From a virus, in the IMG/VR virus record IMGVR_UViG_3300024239_000011, positions 392,303 to 456,302 of that record: a stretch of DNA of 64,000 nucleotides; one strand, 5' to 3'. The position numbers and the translations under genes were made by a program. Shown here one piece after another: positions 55,953-62,447 of this stretch (position 1 is its first letter; every line of letters begins with the position of its first letter). A model generated the notes under the pieces. It was not told the DNA's origin. It did not search any database and saw only the letters and a list, made by a program, of their open reading frames with translations.

Positions 55953-56084
55953 CTATTCTTCATCCAATGGGTGAACAAATCGTATTTGCTTTATGTGTGT
56001 GACGATTACCTTGTATAGCGGTTTGTAGTTGGGATTGGAATGTATTTTGGTATGAAATGCGCACTTTACTTTAAGAGTAGTCAT
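55953..56084 (-). CDS. possible 43-aa basic peptide gene
   Basis: ATG 56084 to TAG 55953: MTTLKVKCAFHTKIHSNPNY and so on to FVHPLDEE. Basic with a strand-like VKCAFHTKI and VIVTHIKQIRFVHP. No good ribosome-binding site; an upstream GTG could extend it. The rest of 55803-56125 holds only a promoter. Kept as a possibility. Confidence 0.35.
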   Translation of the reverse strand: MTTLKVKCAFHTKIHSNPNYKPLYKVIVTHIKQIRFVHPLDEE

Positions 56085-56125
56085 CAATGACAGCGATGCC
56101 CCACACCATCTGGTCACATGGGTGT

Positions 56126-56488
56126 TTATTTGTTCGCCACAAATTTGTGTCCTTTTGAACCATTACATGGCTGACACATGGTTTGCAGGTTGTTTAGGGC
56201 GTCGGAGCCGCCATGATGCCGGGGTTTGATATGATCAGCGGTCATCATTACCCATTCCCCATCACGCCAGCCGAATAGGTTCAGGGTGGCGACCGTGAGG
56301 GTCGGGGTTTGCTTGACGATGGTTTCTTGCCATTCGGTCCCGACACATCCGCACCGGACGCATACAGGACCGCTATGGGCGATGCAACGCAGGTTGAGGC
56401 TGATCTTGACCCGTGCGCCGCTGGGCAGGAAGAAATGGCTCTGCGCGGCACCAAAAGCGGTCTGAAGATTGGATAAAATCTGGTACAT
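56126..56488 (-). CDS. HNH endonuclease (120 aa)
   Basis: An HNH domain with CVRCGCVG, MTADHIKPRHHGGSDALNNL (catalytic His in DHI) and QTMCQPCNGSKGHKF, the two Cys pairs binding zinc. The N-terminal 45 residues are basic and amphipathic. The start at 56488 lacks a good site. It resembles small, free-standing phage HNH nucleases, including those near packaging or homing loci. It is not followed by an intron. Confidence 0.88.
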   Translation of the reverse strand: MYQILSNLQTAFGAAQSHFFLPSGARVKISLNLRCIAHSGPVCVRCGCVGTEWQETIVKQTPTLTVATLNLFGWRDGEWVMMTADHIKPRHHGGSDALNNLQTMCQPCNGSKGHKFVANK

Positions 56489-56505
56489 GTTCTATGCCAT
56501 AAACG

Positions 56506-56536
56506 AAAAAGGCGGGGCGTAACTGCCCCGCCTTTA
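56506..56536 (-). terminator. intrinsic terminator
   Basis: AAAGGCGGGGC/GCCCCGCCTTTTT stem with a 7-nt loop and T-tract on the minus strand, downstream of the TAXI-like gene. Confidence 0.8.
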
Positions 56537-56547
56537 CGTTACCCCGC

Positions 56548-57456
56548 CTAGTAGCGGGTGTAGTTCAGGTTCTTAGACCACGCCGCGATCCACTGAGCGT
56601 AGCTCGGGTTGCGGGCGTACCAGTCGTTGTTGGCGAACAGCACCGAGGGAATGGCGATGGTGGTCACCGGCTGGTTGAAGAAGGCGTACTTCGGGTTCTG
56701 AAGGTTGCGGTAGAACCGGGGCGGGATCGACGCCATTTCGTAGATCGGCTGACCCCAGCGGTCACGCAGATTGAACAGGGCGGGATCGTTGATACCGACC
56801 ATTTCCAGGGTGGCGCCGTTGTCGTCCACGCGGTTCAGACCCTCGCTCTTCGGAGTGCTGACCACGAACAGGCAGTCCAGGCGGCTGCTGCCAGTGGACT
56901 TGACGGTTTTCAGGGTGTTGGCGCTGGTCGGCTCGGAGGTGTTGTTCACCTGGGGACCGCCGTTGCGCGGGTCGAGATAGGGCAGCAGACCCATCATAAT
57001 GCGGTAGGTGACGTTACCGCCGCTGCCCTCGGGACCGATGGCGATGGTGTAGTTGCGCGCCTTCGGATTGCGGAAGTCCGAAATATTCATCAGACGACCG
57101 ACGACGCCCATTTCTTCCGCGACGTACTGGTTGCACACCAGATGACCGTATTCCTTGCCCACGGTGGCGACGGCACGAACATTCACGTCGTGACCGTTCA
57201 TCACCTTGTAGTACAGGGCGGCGTCAGCCTGGGCAGGACCGGCGTCGCAGCCGCCGCGATCCATGATGGCGAGGTTGTCGAGGCTGCCATTGGTGACCAG
57301 CGGCGCCGGGGCATGGAAGTTGCCCGAAGCGAGAGCCGCCATATTCTGGTAGTAATTGCCCTTCGGCACACCACCACAGAAACGCTGGGCGTGCGCGTCA
57401 TTATTGTACACGAACACCATCATGACCGACAGGACGGCCAAAATATAACGGTTCAT
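56548..57456 (-). CDS. periplasmic TAXI-type solute-binding-like protein
   Basis: A 302-aa protein. Signal peptide MNRYILAVLSVMMVFVYNND, cleaved near AHA-QRF. The mature part follows the TAXI family of TRAP-transporter binding proteins: GNYYQNMAALASG, VTNGSLDNLAIMDRGGCDAG, PAQADAALYY, then a hinge region, and a late NNTSEP/STGSSRLDCLF domain. It should bind a small acidic solute (TAXI proteins typically bind glutamate or related compounds), or sense it. No transporter genes are nearby, so it may use the host's. GGGGG precedes the start; the promoter 57488-57516 diverges from that of smpB. A phage-borne binding protein is unusual. Confidence 0.72.
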   Translation of the reverse strand: MNRYILAVLSVMMVFVYNNDAHAQRFCGGVPKGNYYQNMAALASGNFHAPAPLVTNGSLDNLAIMDRGGCDAGPAQADAALYYKVMNGHDVNVRAVATVGKEYGHLVCNQYVAEEMGVVGRLMNISDFRNPKARNYTIAIGPEGSGGNVTYRIMMGLLPYLDPRNGGPQVNNTSEPTSANTLKTVKSTGSSRLDCLFVVSTPKSEGLNRVDDNGATLEMVGINDPALFNLRDRWGQPIYEMASIPPRFYRNLQNPKYAFFNQPVTTIAIPSVLFANNDWYARNPSYAQWIAAWSKNLNYTRY

Positions 57457-57487
57457 AAAAACCCCCAATCGAAGTTGTCTGGCGGAC

Positions 57488-57516
57488 ACCGTAGCGATTT
57501 GATATTCATTTGTCAA
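57488..57516 (-). promoter_or_regulatory. sigma-70-like early promoter of the TAXI-like gene
   Basis: Minus strand TTGACA (57516-57511), 17-bp spacer, TACGGT (57493-57488). Back to back with the smpB promoter. Confidence 0.65.
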
Positions 57517-57534
57517 TCGGAGGCTGTAATAGGT

Positions 57535-57563
57535 TTGACAAATTCAGGAATGGTTTCTATGGT
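57535..57563 (+). promoter_or_regulatory. sigma-70-like early promoter of smpB
   Basis: TTGACA (57535-57540), 17-bp spacer, TATGGT (57558-57563), 30 bp before the ATG. Confidence 0.7.
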
Positions 57564-57592
57564 AGAGACATATTTTGCTCGGGGGAAAACCG

Positions 57593-58045
57593 ATGTCTTT
57601 GTTTGTTGATAATCGCCGCGCCCGCCATGAATATTTTCTCGAAGAGAAAATTGAGGCTGGAATCGTTCTTCAAGGTACGGAAGTGCGTGCTATCCGCGAA
57701 AAAGGTATGAATATCGCGGAGTCGTACATCGACGTGCGTGATGATGGGCTGTATCTGGTCAATGCCCATGTGGGTACCTGTAAGACGGTGGGTCCGTTCT
57801 TTCAACACGAGCCACGTCGTCCGCGCAAGCTCCTGTTGAGGGGGCGCGAAATTCGACGGCTGGCGCAGGAAGTTCAACGTAATGGCATGACCATTGTGCC
57901 TGTCAATGTTCATACCTCGGATCGGGGTTTGATCAAGGTGACTATTGCCCTGGCAAAGGGCAAGAAAAACTATGATAAGCGTCAGTCTGCCAAGGAAGCT
58001 GATTGGAAGCGCGACAAGGCACGGTTGATGCGCGAAAAGGGTTGA
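57593..58045 (+). CDS. smpB: SmpB, tmRNA-binding protein
   Basis: A 150-aa protein covering the whole SmpB family: NRRARHEYFLEEKIEAGIVL, QGTEVRAIREKGMNIAESYI, LYLVNAHV, EPRRPRKLLLRGREIRRLAQ, LIKVTIALAKGKKNYDKRQS, with a basic C-terminal tail that enters the ribosome. It binds tmRNA and rescues stalled ribosomes. Start chosen at 57593 (GGGGG seven bases upstream). No tmRNA gene was seen here, so it presumably uses the host's or one elsewhere in the phage. Own promoter, plus strand, monocistronic. Confidence 0.96.
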   Translation: MSLFVDNRRARHEYFLEEKIEAGIVLQGTEVRAIREKGMNIAESYIDVRDDGLYLVNAHVGTCKTVGPFFQHEPRRPRKLLLRGREIRRLAQEVQRNGMTIVPVNVHTSDRGLIKVTIALAKGKKNYDKRQSAKEADWKRDKARLMREKG

Positions 58046-58086
58046 AACGAATAGCCATTGCCTTCGTCAACTGTGCCGATACGATA

Positions 58087-58329
58087 CTATTTAAAGCGAT
58101 ACGTGATTCTACCCTTGGTCAGGTCGTATGGGGTCATGACGACCAGAACTTCGTCATCCAGTAGGACGCGAATGCGGTTCTTGCGCATGCTTCCAGCGAT
58201 GTGCGCCAGAATGCTTTGGTTGACGGTTTCGTTGGTTGCGGTTTCCATGGCAACCGAAACACGGAACATTGCGTTGGGAAGTACCTCGGTTACACGCCCG
58301 CGCACTTCGATTTCATCACCCTTGCTCAC
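58087..58329 (-). CDS. infA: translation initiation factor IF-1
   Basis: An 80-aa OB-fold protein. [35 protein letters not shown] and [18 protein letters not shown] are the family's signature blocks. A short insertion ([12 protein letters not shown]) replaces the usual ENGHE loop, making it about 8 residues longer than host IF-1. The preferred start is GTG at 58329 ([12 protein letters not shown]), since GGAGG lies six bases before it; ATG 58341 adds MGGQ. IF-1 binds the 30S A-site during initiation; a phage copy could bias initiation to phage messages. The wording MTPYDLTKG is that of alphaproteobacterial IF-1. It is downstream of the spoVR gene. Confidence 0.95.
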   Translation of the reverse strand: MSKGDEIEVRGRVTEVLPNAMFRVSVAMETATNETVNQSILAHIAGSMRKNRIRVLLDDEVLVVMTPYDLTKGRITYRFK

Positions 58330-58359
58330 TTGACCTCCCATGGTTCCAAACCGAAATTG

Positions 58360-58381
58360 GGGAGACGGTAAAACCGCTCCC
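58360..58381 (-). terminator. hairpin between spoVR and infA
   Basis: GGGAG-CGGT / ACCG-T-CTCCC stem with one bulge, 3 to 4-nt loop; followed by AATTT, so a weak terminator or 5' leader structure of infA. Confidence 0.4.
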
Positions 58382-58398
58382 TATTTCTGGTACCTTAT

Positions 58399-59940
58399 TT
58401 AATCGTGACCCGCTTCGTAGCGATGCACCATTTGGTCGTCGGCGTCCCGGCTGTCCAAAACGACTTTGTATCCCCACAGGCGGCTTATATGCTTGAGAAC
58501 TTCCTGGGTGTTCTGTTCATCCAGTGGAATGTCGTCACACATGCGATGATGCAGAACTAGAGTACGGCTACCGCGTAGATTGGCAGCCATCACCTGAATG
58601 TCGGGTTCCAGGCGCGACACGTTGTATTGGCGCGAGAAAGCCCGACGAATATCTCGAAAACCACTGCCATTGTGGATATGGGTAACATCATATTCATCTG
58701 CATCCTCATCGTCATGCACAAGAAACAACTTCCGCTTCCGCATGACGGTGGGTGAAAGATATTGGAGGATGAAACTTTCGTCGCGATAGTTGGTAACCGC
58801 ATCCAGCAGTACCGCCCGCCAATCCAGATTGCCCGCAAAATCAAACCATTCACGGTCTTCATCGGTGGGATTTTCACAGATGCGCTTGATGTCCTGCATC
58901 ATGTCGAAGCCAATGGCATACGGGTTGAAGCCACCATAGCGCGGATCATCGAAATCGGGCTGGAAGACCACGTTGGTGTGGCTCTGGGTGAATTCCATCC
59001 AGGCACCATCGGTGATCATGCCCTTGTCCCAGAGACGGTTCATGATGTAGTGGTGGACAAAGGTAGCGAAACCTTCATTCATCACCTTGGTCTGTTTTTG
59101 CGGGTAGAAATACTGGCTGATCTTGCGGACAATGCGGATGATCTCGCGCTGCCATGCTTTCAGGGTCGGGCTGTTCTTCTCAAGGAAGTACAGGATGTTC
59201 TCTTCCGGCAGCCGGGCACGCCCACGCAGAGTGTCAGATTCGTCTTTCTCGTCCGCCGTGTCAGCAACCGGACCTTGCGGCACGGTGCGCCACAGATCGT
59301 TGAACGACCGCTCTTCGTATTCCTGCTGCGCCTTGACCCGCTCGCGCTCGCGTTCTGCGCTCAGCTTCTCGGGGCGATGATAGCGATCAACGCCGTGTGA
59401 CATCAGGGCGTGGGCAGAATCCAGCAGGGCTTCCACTTCATCAAACCCATACCGTTGTTCGCAGTGGTTGATGTAGTCCTTCGCAAATGCAAGGTAGTCG
59501 AGGATGCCATCAGCATCCGTCCACTGCTTGAACAGATAGTTGTTGGCAAAGAAGTGGTTGTGCCCGAACGCAGCGTGTGCCATCACCAGAGCTTGCATGG
59601 TCATCGTGTTCTCTTCCATGCAGTAGCTAATGCATGGATTCGAGTTGATCACGATTTCATAAGCAAGACCTTGACGCCCCTTGCGGTAATTCGTCTCGTC
59701 TCTGGCAAAATGCTTGCCAAATGACCAGTGCTGGTACATCAGGGGCATGCCGATGGACGAATAAGCGTCCAACATTTGCTCGGCGCTGATGATCTCGATC
59801 TGATTTCGATACGGTTTCAGCCCGAGATCATTGATGGCGATGTCTTCGATGGCGTCGTAAGTGCGTTTAAGGGTGTCAAAATCCCATTCAGCACCTTCAA
59901 ACAGCGGCTTGACCAACTTACCACGAGGCTTCCGCGCCAT
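58399..59940 (-). CDS. SpoVR/YcgB family protein
   Basis: A 513-aa protein aligning end to end with YcgB/SpoVR in my recognition: WDFDTLKRTYDAIEDIAIND, YQHWSFGKHFARDETNYRKG, GLAYEIVINSNPCISYCMEE, AHAAFGHNHFFANNYLFKQW, KVMNEGFATFVHHYIMNRLW, GGFNPYAIGFDMMQDIKRIC, ILQYLSPTVMRKRKLFLVHD. SpoVR is needed for spore cortex in Bacillus; in proteobacteria YcgB accompanies YeaG/YeaH in starvation responses, biochemical role unknown (a His-rich HNHFFANN and NEGFATFVHH suggest metal binding). Own promoter (59962-59990). Follows yeaH in the same order as in bacteria. Confidence 0.93.
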   Translation of the reverse strand: MARKPRGKLVKPLFEGAEWDFDTLKRTYDAIEDIAINDLGLKPYRNQIEIISAEQMLDAYSSIGMPLMYQHWSFGKHFARDETNYRKGRQGLAYEIVINSNPCISYCMEENTMTMQALVMAHAAFGHNHFFANNYLFKQWTDADGILDYLAFAKDYINHCEQRYGFDEVEALLDSAHALMSHGVDRYHRPEKLSAERERERVKAQQEYEERSFNDLWRTVPQGPVADTADEKDESDTLRGRARLPEENILYFLEKNSPTLKAWQREIIRIVRKISQYFYPQKQTKVMNEGFATFVHHYIMNRLWDKGMITDGAWMEFTQSHTNVVFQPDFDDPRYGGFNPYAIGFDMMQDIKRICENPTDEDREWFDFAGNLDWRAVLLDAVTNYRDESFILQYLSPTVMRKRKLFLVHDDEDADEYDVTHIHNGSGFRDIRRAFSRQYNVSRLEPDIQVMAANLRGSRTLVLHHRMCDDIPLDEQNTQEVLKHISRLWGYKVVLDSRDADDQMVHRYEAGHD

Positions 59941-59959
59941 TATTTCGCTCCATTACTAA

Positions 59960-59976
59960 CGACCATAACTTGGTCG
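59960..59976. promoter_or_regulatory. inverted repeat over the -10 of the spoVR promoter
   Basis: CGACCA / TGGTCG, 6-bp arms, 5-bp spacer, overlapping the -10 box of the promoter at 59962-59990. Operator-like. Confidence 0.4.
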
Positions 59977-59990
59977 CAAATTACAGTCAA
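59962..59990 (-). promoter_or_regulatory. sigma-70-like early promoter of the spoVR gene
   Basis: Minus strand TTGACT (59990-59985), 17-bp spacer, TATGGT (59967-59962); SD GGAGCG before ATG 59940. Confidence 0.7.
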
Positions 59991-60019
59991 ACGTGTGGTT
60001 TTGTCCACCCATACCGCTA

Positions 60020-61306
60020 TTATGCTTCCTTTTTAAATAGTTCCCGGAAGACAGGGAAAATTTGGTTTGCTGCTCGAATCTTGCGCATTTGGAATTTATC
60101 CCACCGATCATTAATCGGCTTGTAGGTACGCCATAGATCGGTTTCGCTATTTCCCCAATTTTTGTATTCGTGACCCACTTCAATGAAGGCGTAATACTGG
60201 ACGATTGGTAGAATTTTTTCGTTGAGCAAATTTTGGCAGTACGTATTGTCCGACGACACGTTATCGCCATCCGACGCTTGCGCGGCGTAGATGTTCCACT
60301 GATCCAGGGGATACCGCTCGCGGATGACTTTATCCATCAATTCCAGCGAGGTGGATACCACGGTGCCGCCAGTTTCGGTGTCGTAGAAGAAGGTTTCTTC
60401 ATCGACCTCCTTTGCTTCATGGGTGTGACGAATAAACACCACGTCGATACGCTGATACTGACGACGTAGGAAAAGATAGAGCAACATGAAGAACCGCTTC
60501 GCGAGGTCTTTCATGTGTTCGGTCATCGATCCCGATACGTCCATCAGACAGAACATCACCGCTTGTGTTGCCGGGAGGGGATGCTTGACATGAAGGTTGT
60601 ACCGCACGTCCACCGGGTCCACAAATGGTACCGATTTCATACGACGCCGAATCGTTTGAACTTCCAAATGGAGTTCAGTCAACCGGTCGGTTTCTTCGGT
60701 AGTGCGCGGAGTTTTGGTTTCCAAGCGGAAGATTTCCGCCTCCAATTCCTTCAATTCTGCCGTCTTCGGACGGCGCAATGCAATCCGGCGACCAACCGCA
60801 TTACGCATGGTCTGACGAATGTTCAAATTGCTTGGATTGCCTACGGTTGTGTAGCCACCACGTCGATACTCATATGAGATTGACTGCCGCAATTGCTTCT
60901 TGACCATATCGGGCAGTTCCAAATCCTCAAAGAAAATATCGAGGAATTCGCTGCTGTTAAGCACAAACTGAAAGTCATCCTGCCCTTCGCCGTCCGGGGA
61001 ACCTTCGTTCCCTTGACCACCGCCCCGGCGGGATTTGGGGATAGTGTCGCCGGGGACATATTCCTTGTTGCCAGGAACGACGCGATCATGCCGACCACCT
61101 TCGCCATGGACAATATGCGGCTCGCGGATGCCCTTGCTGGGGATGACAATTTTCCCCTTGGTATTGGCGATATCCTTGATATCGGTTTCGCCAATATGTT
61201 TCTTCACGGCTTCCTTGATTTGCTCTTTCGCCCGGCGAATGAAACGCTGCCGATTAACAAGGCTTTTGCCCTGCGGGTTTTTGCGGCGGTCGATAATGTC
61301 CAGCAT
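60020..61306 (-). CDS. YeaH (DUF444) von Willebrand A-like protein
   Basis: A 428-aa protein starting MLDIIDRRKNPQGKSLVNRQ at 61306 (preceding stop TGA abuts it; in-frame ATG 61405 is rejected because it lies inside the 93-aa gene). N-terminal basic region, EYRRGGYTTVGNPSNLNIRQ, and a C-terminal vWA-like domain with MIDAS MDVSGSMTEHMK, TGGTVVSTSLELMDKVIRER, NIYAAQASDGDNVSSDN. It closely follows E. coli YeaH, the partner of kinase YeaG (PrkA). Known role: low-nutrient and stress response, mechanism unclear. Confidence 0.95.
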   Translation of the reverse strand: MLDIIDRRKNPQGKSLVNRQRFIRRAKEQIKEAVKKHIGETDIKDIANTKGKIVIPSKGIREPHIVHGEGGRHDRVVPGNKEYVPGDTIPKSRRGGGQGNEGSPDGEGQDDFQFVLNSSEFLDIFFEDLELPDMVKKQLRQSISYEYRRGGYTTVGNPSNLNIRQTMRNAVGRRIALRRPKTAELKELEAEIFRLETKTPRTTEETDRLTELHLEVQTIRRRMKSVPFVDPVDVRYNLHVKHPLPATQAVMFCLMDVSGSMTEHMKDLAKRFFMLLYLFLRRQYQRIDVVFIRHTHEAKEVDEETFFYDTETGGTVVSTSLELMDKVIRERYPLDQWNIYAAQASDGDNVSSDNTYCQNLLNEKILPIVQYYAFIEVGHEYKNWGNSETDLWRTYKPINDRWDKFQMRKIRAANQIFPVFRELFKKEA

Positions 61307-61307
61307 A

Positions 61308-61589
61308 TCAAATGATCCCAATCCCAATTGTGATGGTTTTGATACCGTCGTTCTTAGCGCGGCACTGAAATTCTGCGACCAGACCACCGCGTTCTTCTCG
61401 AACAAATACCGTGTAATTGGAAATTTTGCGTTTCCACTTCAACATTTCACCCACTCGTGAAAGTCCTGCCTCAACCCCCGCCACCATTGCTAGTGATGGG
61501 GGATCGAAGCTAAAAGGCTCGACTTCTGCCCGAATTGCTTCGGTTAGGTCGAGTTCACCGATGGTGGTGGCACCGGAGAACGAGATCAC
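61308..61589 (-). CDS. hypothetical protein (93 aa) in the prkA-yeaH run
   Basis: GTG start at 61589 (MISFSGATTIGELDLTEAIR), ending two bases before yeaH's ATG. Possibly a small alpha/beta protein: EPFSFDPPSLAMVAGVEAGL, RKISNYTVFVREERGGLVAE, KTITIGIGII. No bacterial prkA operon gene I know corresponds to it; it may be a phage addition working with YeaH. Confidence 0.6.
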   Translation of the reverse strand: MISFSGATTIGELDLTEAIRAEVEPFSFDPPSLAMVAGVEAGLSRVGEMLKWKRKISNYTVFVREERGGLVAEFQCRAKNDGIKTITIGIGII

Positions 61590-61617
61590 GAGAAAAGTTC
61601 CAAACTAATATCGATCA

Positions 61618-62322
61618 TCATACACCCTTTGAAATAGTGCGCCCAGGATACCAACCTTCGCCAACCAAGTCTAACTCAGAAATATGGATTCGTTTGTTTT
61701 CGGTTCCGTTGGTTATCCATTTCCACTCACGTTTTTTCTCGGCACCTTTCTTATGACCTAACAACATTGCTTCAGTAGGTTCATTATGTCTGGCTTTTAC
61801 GGACTCCGCGATTTTCTCTCGCCATTCATCCGTCTTACCCTTGCCCTTCCGAACCTCTGACATTTTCTCCCGTACTTCATCAGGGAGGTTTTTACCGCGC
61901 CAACCTGAACCTATTCGGTGCCGCACATCATCGGCAAGGTCGTAGGTTTTACCTTTTCGCGGCGATGGGCGTCCTTTTTGTACCTTGCTTATTTTCTCTC
62001 GCGTTTCCGGTGATACGTCAGTGAGAACCGCTTGCTGAAGTATGTTATACTCTGGTTGTAATGTATCCAAGTAATGCTGTTCACGCTCAACTAATATTTT
62101 TTGATCACAGGCGGTTAATTCGGTTATTTCAAAGACAAATGCATCTTCACCATATTTGTTCCAAGCATTTTGAAGATGTTTATTGTGATGTTTACCTTTA
62201 CGTAGTTCGCAGCGGTGTTCGGAAAATCGTCGTGTTATATCTTTACTTGAGCCGACATACCGTTTTCCGTTCTTTGTATTCCTAATCTGGTAAACACCTG
62301 ATCGTTTTATATGCTGTGCCAT
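61618..62322 (-). CDS. GIY-YIG homing endonuclease
   Basis: A 234-aa protein. Residues 8-95 form the GIY-YIG domain: GVYQIRNTKNGKRYVGSSKD, ITRRFSEHRCELRKGKHHNK, with the catalytic Arg and Glu (EREQHYLDTLQPEYNILQ). From about 110, NUMOD3-like repeats (SPETREKISKVQKG, LPDEVREKMSEVRKGKGKTD) and a C-terminal domain with KKGAEKKREWKWITNGTENK (NUMOD-like WIT-N motif) that bind DNA. It sits between prkA and yeaH-93aa, so it has probably inserted into the set. Its expression appears controlled by a promoter inside an RBS-occluding hairpin (62330-62367), as in T4 I-TevI. Confidence 0.92.
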   Translation of the reverse strand: MAQHIKRSGVYQIRNTKNGKRYVGSSKDITRRFSEHRCELRKGKHHNKHLQNAWNKYGEDAFVFEITELTACDQKILVEREQHYLDTLQPEYNILQQAVLTDVSPETREKISKVQKGRPSPRKGKTYDLADDVRHRIGSGWRGKNLPDEVREKMSEVRKGKGKTDEWREKIAESVKARHNEPTEAMLLGHKKGAEKKREWKWITNGTENKRIHISELDLVGEGWYPGRTISKGV

Positions 62323-62329
62323 CTAGTCC

Positions 62330-62367
62330 CCGATGATAAACAGGTTATTACACCTATTTATCATCGG
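62330..62367 (-). promoter_or_regulatory. hairpin over the GIY-YIG ribosome-binding site, with late promoter inside
   Basis: Stem CCGATGATAAA/TTTATCATCGG (11 bp) plus AGG/CCT after one mismatch, loop 8 nt. In the minus-strand RNA the 3' arm runs into CGGGG, the Shine-Dalgarno for ATG 62322. The 5' arm carries the late octamer. Confidence 0.75.
62355..62362 (-). promoter_or_regulatory. T4-type late promoter octamer within the hairpin
   Basis: GATAAATA, minus strand; predicted start about 62349, in the hairpin loop, giving a 27-nt leader that cannot form the hairpin. Confidence 0.65.
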
Positions 62368-62447
62368 AGTTAAATGGAGTACGCGAATGCCCTTTTATGC
62401 ACACGCATATACCATTCTACTAAATGGTGAGATTGGTCGGAGTACGA

